A stretch of DNA of 11,757 nucleotides from Prevotella sp. (GCA_017430675.1 JAFRMM010000160.1:1-11757); one strand, 5' to 3'; counted from the stretch's first letter, positions 1 through 6,650 are shown. The notes: generated by a model not told the origin, from the letters alone. A program made the numbers and translations.

Positions 1-305
1 ATGCCTTTGTCATAGACGGTTATAGGGAGGGTTATTTTCACATTAACTGGGGATGGGGCGGACAGGATGCCTATGTCCTCATGACAAGCGTTGACGGATG
101 GGAAGAATTGCTCTTAAGTCAAGGTGCCGTGTTTGGCATCCAGCCCGCATCCGGTGGTAGTACCAGCCTGTCTGCCGTTCCTGATGATGGTAAGACTGAA
201 GTCAGGTGGTATGACATGGGTGGTAGGCAGAGAGAGCATCCACGAAAGGGACTGAATATCACGCGAATGAGTAATGGCACGACGAAGAAGATTCTGATCA
301 GGTAA
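1..305 (+). CDS. C10 family (streptopain-like) cysteine peptidase, 3' end only
   Basis: This is the C-terminal part of a secreted papain-like cysteine protease; the gene begins outside the window. The frame reads (H)AFVIDGY, then HINWGWGGQDAY. The first matches the block holding the catalytic histidine in streptopain (SpeB) and Prevotella interpain A; the two leading bases 'at' fit the end of a His codon. The NWGWGG block is the second family signature. The catalytic cysteine lies upstream and cannot be seen. From about base 201 the protein ends in a short tail (VRWYDMGGRQ, then KGLNI, then KKILIR at the end) that resembles the compact type A C-terminal sorting domain used by the type IX secretion system in Bacteroidales. 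The protein is therefore probably exported and surface-bound or released; that is inference from family knowledge. No intrinsic terminator with a T-run follows on this strand. Confidence 0.85.
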   Translation, partial: AFVIDGYREGYFHINWGWGGQDAYVLMTSVDGWEELLLSQGAVFGIQPASGGSTSLSAVPDDGKTEVRWYDMGGRQREHPRKGLNITRMSNGTTKKILIR

Positions 306-315
306 CACAAAAAAA

Positions 316-341
316 TGGCCGAATATTTGTTGGTTCGGCTA
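316..341 (-). terminator. Terminator-like hairpin, minus-strand direction
   Basis: Bases 316-323 pair with 334-341 (8 bp including one G·T wobble), core GCCGAA/TTCGGC, with a 10-base loop. On the minus strand the hairpin is followed within two bases by a run of T (complement of the A-tract at 309-315), the layout of an intrinsic terminator. It would stop minus-strand transcripts that read through the convergent neighbour at 842-1906 and across the gene at 382-852. On the plus strand no T-run follows, so it is not an obvious terminator for the peptidase gene. The loop also contains the upstream promoter element of the next gene. Confidence 0.35.
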
Positions 342-357
342 CTTATTCGTATCTTTG
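326..357 (+). promoter_or_regulatory. Bacteroidetes-type promoter for the AlaX-like gene
   Basis: TTTG at 326-329, a 20-base spacer, and TATCTTTG at 350-357 match the Bacteroidetes housekeeping sigma consensus (-33 TTTG, -7 TAnnTTTG). Transcription would start a few bases downstream, giving a leader of about 20 bases before the ATG at 382. Confidence 0.75.
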
Positions 358-381
358 CACCTAATTATACAGAAAACGACG

Positions 382-852
382 ATGGCAGAAGACTATATCC
401 TGAACGATCACAACAAGGAGGAGTTTCCCCCGGCCCATACGGCGGAGCACCTTCTGAACCAGACGATGATCCGTCTGTTCGGCTGTGAGCGTTCGTATAA
501 TGCCCACATCGAGCGCAAGAAGAGCAAGATGAGTTTCCATCTCGACCATAAGCCGAGCCGTCAGGAGGAAAAGGAGATCGAGCGCAGGATGAATGAACTG
601 ATCGACGAGGATCTGCCTGTGACCTTTGAGTTCGTGACTATCGACGAACTGCCTGAGGAGGTGGATGCCGACCGTCTGCCGAAGGATGTGTCGGATACGA
701 TCCGCCTGGTGCGTATCGGCGACTATGATGTCTGCCCCTGTATCGGCAAGCATGTGAGAAGCACGTCGCAGATAGGGCGCTTCGAGATGCTCGGCACCAA
801 TTGGGACGAGCACGAGCATTCGTTCAGGGTAAGGTTCAAGATTATTGCTTGA
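382..852 (+). CDS. Free-standing alanyl-tRNA editing (AlaX-like) domain protein
   Basis: A 156-residue soluble protein that looks like a stand-alone second additional domain (SAD) of alanyl- and threonyl-tRNA synthetases. In that family the domain hydrolyses mischarged aminoacyl-tRNA (for example Ser-tRNA-Ala) in trans. The zinc-site pattern is present: HTAEH (His19, His23) near the N-terminus and CIGKH (Cys120, His124) near the C-terminus, followed by RSTSQIGRF, like the CxxxH-V-x-x-T-x-x-IG block of AlaRS. It is short and lacks both the catalytic and tRNA-binding domains of AlaRS and most of the N-terminal barrel of longer AlaX types, so it resembles the shortest AlaX class. I start at ATG 382; the frame stays open upstream to TTG 355, but that codon lies inside the promoter -7 box. 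The 3' end overlaps the convergent next gene by 11 bases. The aminoacyl specificity is not visible from the sequence. Confidence 0.75.
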   Translation: MAEDYILNDHNKEEFPPAHTAEHLLNQTMIRLFGCERSYNAHIERKKSKMSFHLDHKPSRQEEKEIERRMNELIDEDLPVTFEFVTIDELPEEVDADRLPKDVSDTIRLVRIGDYDVCPCIGKHVRSTSQIGRFEMLGTNWDEHEHSFRVRFKIIA

Positions 853-1906
853 CGCCTATCCGCATGAATATGGGATAGTGGTCGGAATAACTGAGTTCCT
901 TCTTGTAATAGGAGATACCTTCCATGCTCTTGTCGTGGAAGATATAGTCGATGCGCACTTGTTTCTTGCCGCCACGGAAGGTGTTCATTAATCCGCTGCC
1001 GCACTCCTTGAAACCGTCGATCTTGTCGCCCAGCATCGTGTTATAGACGTAGGAGTAGGGCACGTCGTTGAAGTCGCCGCATACGATGACGGGCACTTCA
1101 GATTCCCTCATATTCATTGCCAACTGGTTGGCCTGTCCGGAACGGGCTATCATGCCTACGGTGTATTTGCCATAGACGTAATTCATAAAGGCATTGTTGG
1201 GCACTTCTATGCCATTGGCTTCCTGCTTGGCGGCTTTGTGGAGGGCACCATTGATGCCAGTGGTCTCCAAGTGGACGTTATAGACGCGATAGACCTGATC
1301 GTTGTACTTGATCTCTGCCCACATGGCACTGTTGTTCGTCATTTCGAAGGGAATGTTTTCCGATTTGACGATGGGGTATCTGCTGTAGATGACCATATCG
1401 CTGTTGCCCACGACCATGTAGGGGAAATACTCCTTGTAGGAATCAGAGTTCCGCTTGTCGCCGGCATAGTCGTTGTACTCCTGCATACAGGCGATATCCA
1501 CCTTCTGCTTCTTCATCTCCGAGAGGATGTCCTGCGCCATGAATCCTGATGTCTCGCGGCCGAACATGGCGACGTTGTAGGAGGCGATCTTCATGCCTGG
1601 TTGGGCATCGGCCTTCTCATCCTGCGAGCCAAACTGGAAGAGTGTGCCCATGTATGGGATGCAGCACAGGATGGTGATCAGCGGCATGCATGCCCAGTGG
1701 AAGCGCCGCAGCACGAGCCAGTAGATGAGGAATACGACATTTGCCGCGATGAGCAGCGGCAGGACATAGACGAGCATGGCCCGTGCCGTGTTGCCGGCTG
1801 GCGGGACGTCACCTCCGAAAAGACCCGTAAACGTGAAGATCATCAACAGGAATGTGATGATGAGCATCATGAATGAGAAATATTTCTGTACTGCAAGTTT
1901 TCCCAT
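842..1906 (-). CDS. Membrane-anchored endonuclease/exonuclease/phosphatase family protein
   Basis: A 354-residue protein. About the first 95 residues form three hydrophobic segments (near 10-30, 43-66 and 71-91), so it is membrane-anchored. The rest is an EEP (DNase I-like) metal-dependent phosphoesterase domain: ASYNV (Asn111), MQE (Glu143), YNVHLE (His212), CGDFNDVP (Asp278, Asn280), RIDYIF (Asp320) and YSDHYPIF (Asp342, His343). These are the expected metal-binding and catalytic positions, so the enzyme is probably active. Substrates in this superfamily range from nucleic acids to inositol phosphates and phospholipids, and nothing here decides between them. Whether the catalytic domain faces cytoplasm or periplasm cannot be fixed by eye. 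The gene lies 41 bases downstream of the hybrid kinase on the same strand with no promoter visible between, so co-transcription is likely. Its 3' end overlaps the convergent AlaX-like gene. Confidence 0.88.
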   Translation of the reverse strand: MGKLAVQKYFSFMMLIITFLLMIFTFTGLFGGDVPPAGNTARAMLVYVLPLLIAANVVFLIYWLVLRRFHWACMPLITILCCIPYMGTLFQFGSQDEKADAQPGMKIASYNVAMFGRETSGFMAQDILSEMKKQKVDIACMQEYNDYAGDKRNSDSYKEYFPYMVVGNSDMVIYSRYPIVKSENIPFEMTNNSAMWAEIKYNDQVYRVYNVHLETTGINGALHKAAKQEANGIEVPNNAFMNYVYGKYTVGMIARSGQANQLAMNMRESEVPVIVCGDFNDVPYSYVYNTMLGDKIDGFKECGSGLMNTFRGGKKQVRIDYIFHDKSMEGISYYKKELSYSDHYPIFMRIGVKQ

Positions 1907-1947
1907 ACGACTGACTATACTATTCGACTGACTTATGCTATTAGTGC

Positions 1948-3201
1948 TTATTTATCCAGATATTTCCTGACCACTTCGATCAGGTTCTCCACCTTGAAAG
2001 GCTTGGCCATGAACTCGTCGCACCCTGCAGCCCTGGCTTCGCGGATATTCTCCTCGAAGGCGTATGCGCTCAGGGCGACCACGGGGGTGGATGACGACAC
2101 TTCCTTGATGATGCGGGTGGCATCCAGACCGTTCATCTCTGGCATACGGATATCCATGAGGATCAGGTCGGGCTTTTCGTCCTCATTGATGGTAACTGCC
2201 TCAATGCCATTGCGTGCGCGCAGAAGTCTATAGCGTTTCTGGAGCACGATCTTCACAAGTTCATAGTTGCTGTCCTCGTCCTCGGCCACCAGAATGGTCT
2301 TGACGTTACGGTCGTTGGGACGGCCGCTGATGCGGATGGTGCGCACGTTCGTCGTGGTCGTCGTTGCCTGGTTGATACCGCCGATGGTACCCTCAAAGGG
2401 CATGACAAACGTGAAGGTAGAGCCTTTGCCTACCTCGGATTCCACGGAGATGGTGCCGCCGAGTTTCTCGACGATGATCTTACAGAGCGGCAAGCCGAGA
2501 CCGTAGCCGTTCTTGTTGGTCTCCGCATCCCTGGAGACATAGGTCTCAAAGATATGTTCGATATCTTCCTTGGCAATGCCGGAACCCGTATCCTTGACGA
2601 AGAACTTGATCTGCTGTCCTTCGTTGAGGATGTTATAGCCGTAGGTGATACTTCCTGACGACGTATGCTTCAGGGCATTGCTGATCAGATTGGAGAATAC
2701 CTGCGTCAGACGGTTGGCATCCGTGTTCAGCGTGACGGTCATCAGGGGCTTGTCCCATTTCAGTTGCACGGTGTCAGGGCAGCGGAACTTGAACAGGTTC
2801 TTGATGCCTGTGCAGAGTTCGTTGAGGTCTGTGCTGGCCTTCTTCATCACGATCTCACCAGACTCCACTCTCGACAGGTCGAGGATCTCATTGACCAGGC
2901 TCTGCAGTCTGTTGTTGTTGCTCTCGATGATTTCGAAGAACTTCATGCGGTCTTCTGGCGAGTCGGTCTCCACAATGACTCTGGAGAATCCCTCGATGGC
3001 ATTCAGCGGTGTGCGTATCTCATGGCTCATATTGGCGAGGAAAAGGGACTTCATCTTGCTGGCATTCTCAGCCTTCTGAGCCTTTTCTTCGTATTCCTTC
3101 AATTTCTTATTTGCAATCGCCAACTGCTCGCTGACAAGCAGCAGTTTCCGATTGGCATCTGCAAACTTCTGTAATAGTATCTCTTTCTCGTCCTTTACCA
3201 T
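1948..3201 (-). CDS. Soluble hybrid histidine kinase / response regulator
   Basis: A 417-residue hybrid two-component protein. Residues 1-50 are a charged, heptad-like coiled coil. Then come a HisKA domain with the phospho-acceptor His60 in FLANMSHEIRTPLNAI, a HATPase_c domain (N-box Asn171/Asn175, G1 DTGSG at 204-208, G2 GYGLGLPL at 232-239), a threonine-rich linker near 280-285, and a C-terminal receiver domain with acidic residues near 307-308, phospho-acceptor Asp350 in LMDIRMPEMNG, Ser378 and Lys400. There is no membrane segment, no PAS or other sensory domain, and no DNA-binding output. It probably senses through a partner protein or by its coiled coil, and passes phosphate by the receiver to another component; this is inference. 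It starts at ATG 3199-3201 behind its own promoter and is followed after 41 bases by the EEP-family gene. Confidence 0.93.
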   Translation of the reverse strand: MVKDEKEILLQKFADANRKLLLVSEQLAIANKKLKEYEEKAQKAENASKMKSLFLANMSHEIRTPLNAIEGFSRVIVETDSPEDRMKFFEIIESNNNRLQSLVNEILDLSRVESGEIVMKKASTDLNELCTGIKNLFKFRCPDTVQLKWDKPLMTVTLNTDANRLTQVFSNLISNALKHTSSGSITYGYNILNEGQQIKFFVKDTGSGIAKEDIEHIFETYVSRDAETNKNGYGLGLPLCKIIVEKLGGTISVESEVGKGSTFTFVMPFEGTIGGINQATTTTTNVRTIRISGRPNDRNVKTILVAEDEDSNYELVKIVLQKRYRLLRARNGIEAVTINEDEKPDLILMDIRMPEMNGLDATRIIKEVSSSTPVVALSAYAFEENIREARAAGCDEFMAKPFKVENLIEVVRKYLDK

Positions 3202-3228
3202 TTGAGTTTACAAATCACTACAATGGTG

Positions 3229-3257
3229 CAAAAGTAACAAATAATTTTGAATTACAA
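3229..3257 (-). promoter_or_regulatory. Bacteroidetes-type promoter for the hybrid kinase gene
   Basis: Read on the minus strand: TTG (complement of 3255-3257), an 18-base spacer, then TACTTTTG (complement of 3229-3236), matching TAnnTTTG. It lies in the 75-base gap after the glycosyltransferase gene and gives a leader of about 25 bases. The kinase therefore need not depend on read-through from the rng operon. Confidence 0.7.
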
Positions 3258-3276
3258 GAAAAACTTAAGAAATTTT

Positions 3277-4461
3277 TCAACTTCTTTTTGCTTTTTCCCA
3301 TGCGCCGCTTTTTCCGTGGCTTCTCAGGTAGGCCATTCCGCGGAAGACATTGAGGTTCATGAACACGAAATAGTAGGCCGTGTAGAGCAGTCTGTTCTTA
3401 TGCCCGTAGCGGTTCTGCAGCCATCCTGCAAAGGCCATCAGGTAGAAGAGCACCTGCAGGATCAGCATGACGGCATAGAATGTTCCCGCATCCATCAGCA
3501 CCAATGCGATGTTGAACAGCAGGAGCAGGACCATGGCCACTGGGGTGACGCTCCAGCGCAGCACGCGGTGGCTGATATACTGGAAAGCCACTATGGGCTG
3601 ACGGAAAGGGTTGAGCATGCTCCTGAGCCACCAGATGCTCTGCAGGCCGCCTGCGGCAATGCGCCGTTTGCGCTTCGACTCCTCATGGATATTGGCTGAA
3701 CCGTATTCCTGTGCGTAGGCATCAGGGGTGTAGGCAATGCGTCTGCCGTCATCAACGATATACATCGACATCATGAAGTCATCGAGCAGGGCCTCGTCAG
3801 GCACTTCCCGCACGAGGGTGGGGTCGATGGCGTACAGTTCTCCTGCGGCACCCATGGTGGAGTAGAGTTCGCTGTCCCATTTCTTCAGCGTGCTCTCATA
3901 CTTCCAGTAGAGCCCTTCACCCTCGGCGGCCATCTCGCCCTCCATCCTGGCTGCGACGCGTTTCTCGCCTGACACACAGCCTACCGTGGGATCCATGAAC
4001 AGACGGGCTATCTCGCGCAGGGCTCCGGGATTGATCATCGTGTTGGCATCGGTAAAGGCCACGTAGCGCGTCTGGAGTTCACGCAGTCCGTGCTTCAGGG
4101 CAGCCGTCTTGCCTTTGCGCTCCGGGCTGAACACGACATCCACCTCCGGATAGGCTCCCAACAGTTCATTGGTACGGTCATTGGAGCCGTCAGTGACCCA
4201 CATGATGCGGAACTTGTCTTTGGGGTAGTCGAGCGCCAGGGTGTTCTCCATCTTCTCTGCTACCACATCCTCCTCATTGTAGGCGCAGATCATCAGGGTC
4301 ATGGTGGGCAGTTCACCGTCACTCAGCAGGGCGGTCTTCAGGGGTTTCCCCTTGAAGAGCCGCTTGAGCCGGATGAGGATGTATAGAAGTATTCCATACC
4401 CGATATAGGTGTAGAACACGATGAGCAGACATGCCCAGAACAGGATTTTCAGTGTCAACAT
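3277..4461 (-). CDS. Family 2 glycosyltransferase, membrane-bound
   Basis: A 394-residue integral membrane glycosyltransferase of the processive GT2 type (cellulose synthase / poly-N-acetylglucosamine synthase-like fold). An N-terminal membrane helix spans about 5-30. The catalytic domain follows: TLMICAYNEED (57-65, nucleotide-sugar binding), VTDGSNDRT (Asp91), AFTDANT (Asp138 and Asn140, the DxD-like metal site), GAAGELYAI, and LLDDF (Asp227/Asp228, the usual catalytic base region). QSIWW (Gln274, Trp278) sits where processive enzymes have QxxRW, so the motif is recognisable but incomplete. Two to three further membrane helices lie near 303-323, 328-348 and 357-375. Substrate and product are not evident, and no other polysaccharide gene lies nearby. 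It starts 19 bases after the rng stop codon, so it is almost certainly the last gene of that operon. Confidence 0.87.
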   Translation of the reverse strand: MLTLKILFWACLLIVFYTYIGYGILLYILIRLKRLFKGKPLKTALLSDGELPTMTLMICAYNEEDVVAEKMENTLALDYPKDKFRIMWVTDGSNDRTNELLGAYPEVDVVFSPERKGKTAALKHGLRELQTRYVAFTDANTMINPGALREIARLFMDPTVGCVSGEKRVAARMEGEMAAEGEGLYWKYESTLKKWDSELYSTMGAAGELYAIDPTLVREVPDEALLDDFMMSMYIVDDGRRIAYTPDAYAQEYGSANIHEESKRKRRIAAGGLQSIWWLRSMLNPFRQPIVAFQYISHRVLRWSVTPVAMVLLLLFNIALVLMDAGTFYAVMLILQVLFYLMAFAGWLQNRYGHKNRLLYTAYYFVFMNLNVFRGMAYLRSHGKSGAWEKAKRS

Positions 4462-4480
4462 AGAATGACGCTTTGAGGGG

Positions 4481-6055
4481 TTACTTTGTTTCTATCTCCT
4501 CCTGCATGTCGATGAATTGTCGGTCTTCATCGTAGAACTCGTATTGCAGGAAGGCCAGTTTCTGAGAGGGGATCACACGGACACCGAGTCCGTATTTCAT
4601 CTGCCATTGCAGTTTCAAACTAAAAACACCCTTGTTGATGTAGGCTGCCACGTAGGGATGTACGTGCAGGTAGAACTTGCGGATTCCGATCTTATTGACC
4701 AGTTGATCAATCTTACTCTCCAGAGTATCTGTAAACAGGAAACTCGACTTGATGGTTCCCTTTCCGAAACCGGTGGGGCAGGTCTCCTCGACATTGACGC
4801 TCATGGCTGGGCGCACTCGCTGGCGTGTGATCTGCATCAGTCCGAACTTCGAGAGCGGCAGGATGTTGTGCTTGGCACGGTCTTTCTGCATGTTCTTGCA
4901 CATCCGCTCATAAAGCATCTGACGGTCTTCTGGCAGTTTCATATCGATGAAATCCACGATGATGATACCGCCCATATCCCGCAGTCTCAACTGACGTGCC
5001 AGTTCGTCGGCGGCACCCAGATTGGTCTCGAGGGCATTGGCCTCCTGGTCGTTCTCCTTCTTGATGCGCGTGCCGCTGTTCACGTCAACCACATGCATCG
5101 CCTCCGTATGCTCAATGATCAGATAGGCACCGTGCTTGTAGTTGACAGTCTTGCCGAAGCCGGATTTCAGTTGCTTGGTCACGCCGAAGTTGTCGAAGAT
5201 AGGCACTGTACCCGTGTAGAGTTTCACAATGTCCTTCTTCTCTGGGGCAATAAGTCCCAGGTAGTTCTTGATTTCCTCGAAGATGCCGCTGTCGTTGACG
5301 TAAATGCCGTCATACGTGGGGTTGAACAGGTCACGAAGGAGCGCCACGGCCCTGCTTTCCTCCTCAAAGCACAGTTGCGGGCGCTCTGTAGTCTTCTGTA
5401 CCTTCGTAATCGTTTCTTCCCATCGCTTCAGCAGGATCTTCAGTTCGGCATCGAGTTCGGCGGCACGCTTTCCTTCTGCTACCGTGCGCACGATGACGCC
5501 GAAGTTCTTCGGCTTGATACTCTGAATCAACTGTTTCAGGCGACTGCGCTCTTCGCTACGCTTGATCTTCGTAGAGACGGAGACGCTGTCATCAAAGGGG
5601 ATGAGTACCAGATAACGACCAGCAAAACTGAGTTCGCATGTCAGACGTGGACCCTTGGTGTTGATGGGCTCCTTGACGATCTGCACAAGCAGTTCCTGAC
5701 CGACCTTCAGCGTCGTGGCAATACTGCCGTCCTTTTTCAAGGGTGGCTGGATGGTGGCTTTCTGGATAGGGTAGAGTTTCTTGCGGTCGCTGGCAACCTG
5801 TTTCAGGTATTTCTCGTAAGAGTGGAATTGAGTCCCCAGGTCAAGATAATGCAGGAAGGCCACACGCTCTGCGCCAACATCGACGAAGCATGCGTTCAGT
5901 CCGGGCATCAGTTTTTTCACCTTTGCCACGTAGATGTTGCCCACCGAGAACGATACCGTGCGCTGCTCCTGCTGGTATTCCACCAGTTGCTTGTCTTCGA
6001 GCAGGGCTATTGAGATGTCTTTCGGCTGAACATCAATGATTACTTCACTTGTCAT
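4481..6055 (-). CDS. rng: Ribonuclease G (RNase E/G family endoribonuclease)
   Basis: A 524-residue RNase E/G family enzyme, which cleaves single-stranded AU-rich RNA in rRNA maturation and mRNA decay. It has the conserved N-terminus with an S1 RNA-binding domain (about 35-125, including VGNIYVAKVKKLMPGLNACF and FVDVG). The catalytic DNase I-like part carries VVDVNSGT (Asp324) and IIIVDFIDM (Asp368), the two metal-binding aspartates of RNase E/G. QITRQRVRP follows at 408-416. The length fits RNase G, with no long C-terminal scaffold as in E. coli RNase E. One oddity: the zinc-link motif CPxCxG reads CPTGFGKG (Cys426, Gly429), so the second cysteine is lost. The mRNA ahead of the gene is highly structured (6081-6125). 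Upstream in the same direction are the bS22-like and HU-like genes; downstream is the glycosyltransferase. Confidence 0.95.
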   Translation of the reverse strand: MTSEVIIDVQPKDISIALLEDKQLVEYQQEQRTVSFSVGNIYVAKVKKLMPGLNACFVDVGAERVAFLHYLDLGTQFHSYEKYLKQVASDRKKLYPIQKATIQPPLKKDGSIATTLKVGQELLVQIVKEPINTKGPRLTCELSFAGRYLVLIPFDDSVSVSTKIKRSEERSRLKQLIQSIKPKNFGVIVRTVAEGKRAAELDAELKILLKRWEETITKVQKTTERPQLCFEEESRAVALLRDLFNPTYDGIYVNDSGIFEEIKNYLGLIAPEKKDIVKLYTGTVPIFDNFGVTKQLKSGFGKTVNYKHGAYLIIEHTEAMHVVDVNSGTRIKKENDQEANALETNLGAADELARQLRLRDMGGIIIVDFIDMKLPEDRQMLYERMCKNMQKDRAKHNILPLSKFGLMQITRQRVRPAMSVNVEETCPTGFGKGTIKSSFLFTDTLESKIDQLVNKIGIRKFYLHVHPYVAAYINKGVFSLKLQWQMKYGLGVRVIPSQKLAFLQYEFYDEDRQFIDMQEEIETK

Positions 6056-6080
6056 GTTTATCTTGGGGATTGTCGTTAAA

Positions 6081-6125
6081 ACCCGAAAGGGTGCGCCTCT
6101 ATTCTCCTCGAATAGTCCGGCACAC
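6081..6125 (-). promoter_or_regulatory. Structured mRNA leader ahead of rng, two alternative hairpins
   Basis: On the minus-strand RNA, GUGUGCC (complement of 6119-6125) pairs with GGCGCAC (complement of 6091-6097). After a small GGA/A internal loop, CUAUUC (6110-6115) pairs with GAAUAG (6099-6104) around a GAGGA loop: 13 pairs in all, one of them G·U. On the plus strand that wobble would be a C·A mismatch, so the fold favours the rng direction. Just downstream, ACCC-UUUC-GGGU followed by UUU (6092 down to 6078) can form a small hairpin that shares two bases with the long stem, so the two may compete. The long stem ends about 36 bases before the rng start codon. I saw no TAnnTTTG promoter between the bS22-like gene and rng. 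Confidence 0.5.
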
Positions 6126-6159
6126 TCCTTTCATTTCTTTTTCTTGTCACGGCAAGTGC

Positions 6160-6249
6160 TTACTTGCTCTTATGACGATTCTTGCGCAGTCTCTTCTTAC
6201 GCTTGTGTGTAGCCATCTTGTGGCCCTTTTTCTTTTTTCCGTTTGGCAT
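6160..6249 (-). CDS. Tiny basic ribosomal-type protein (bS22/mS38, AURKAIP1/COX24-like)
   Basis: A 29-residue ORF from ATG (6247-6249) to TAA (6160-6162). It begins MPNGKKKKGHK and continues ATHKRKKRLRKNRH, with more than half of its residues Lys, Arg or His. I recognise it as the short conserved protein found across Bacteroidetes and often left unannotated. Its basic core resembles the AURKAIP1/COX24 domain, which includes mycobacterial ribosomal protein bS22 and mitochondrial mS38. A role on the small ribosomal subunit is inference from that resemblance. It lies 24 bases after the HU-like gene and 104 bases before rng, all on one strand, so it is probably the middle gene of an HU/bS22-like/rng operon. 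It is easily missed because of its length. Confidence 0.75.
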   Translation of the reverse strand: MPNGKKKKGHKMATHKRKKRLRKNRHKSK

Positions 6250-6273
6250 AATAAACTATATTAAATGTGTTAA

Positions 6274-6549
6274 TTACTTCATCTTCTCAATGAAACTCTT
6301 CGAGGGCTTGAATGCCGGGAAGTCGTGGGCGTCGATGATAATCGTCGTGTTCTTGGAGATATTACGGGCGGTCTTCTGGGCGCGGCGCTTCACGATGAAG
6401 GTACCGAATCCGCGCAGATAGACGTTCTCCTTGCTCTCGGCAAGGCTCTGACGAATCTCTTCCATGAAGGCCTCTACCGTCGTGGCTACATCCTTCTTGG
6501 CAACACCAGTCTCCTCAGCAATTTTGTTGATGATTTCTGCCTTTGTCAT
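6274..6549 (-). CDS. HU/IHF family DNA-binding protein
   Basis: A 91-residue histone-like nucleoid protein of the HU/IHF family, which binds and bends DNA as a dimer. The N-terminal helices (MTKAEIINKIAEETG to about 40) form the dimer body, followed by the signature VYLRGFGTFIVKRRA (43-57), the DNA-binding arm (58-76) and FPAFKPSKSF (77-86). In the arm, where E. coli HU has Arg-Asn-Pro with the intercalating proline, this protein reads RNISKN, so Ile64 replaces Pro. From memory this is common in one Bacteroidetes HU subgroup. The gene is first in a likely operon with the bS22-like gene, rng and the glycosyltransferase, behind its own promoter. Confidence 0.93.
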   Translation of the reverse strand: MTKAEIINKIAEETGVAKKDVATTVEAFMEEIRQSLAESKENVYLRGFGTFIVKRRAQKTARNISKNTTIIIDAHDFPAFKPSKSFIEKMK

Positions 6550-6618
6550 GTCTTATTTTTCTTGTTGTTTCTATATTATTAATAATGTGAAAAACAGGAT
6601 ATACCCGATTTCGGACTG

Positions 6619-6650
6619 CAAAGATACTGTTTTTCAGTGAGATACCGAAA
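6619..6650 (-). promoter_or_regulatory. Bacteroidetes-type promoter for the HU/bS22-like/rng operon
   Basis: On the minus strand TATCTTTG (complement of 6619-6626) matches TAnnTTTG exactly. TTTC (complement of 6647-6650), 20 bases upstream, stands at the -33 position with one mismatch. The leader to the HU-like ATG would be about 65 bases. This is the only clear promoter seen ahead of the HU/bS22-like/rng/glycosyltransferase run. Confidence 0.65.

Noticed and set aside
1908..1933. Direct repeat CGACTGACT at 1908-1916 and 1925-1933, just upstream of the EEP-family start
   Set aside because: Only two 9-base copies, 17 bases apart, in a short intra-operon gap; could be a small duplication and no function is suggested.
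4517..6013. 498-residue plus-strand ORF opposite rng
   Set aside because: It is fully antisense to rng, which has intact catalytic motifs; the protein is low-complexity Leu/Val/His/Asp-rich with no recognisable domain, as expected from a shadow frame.
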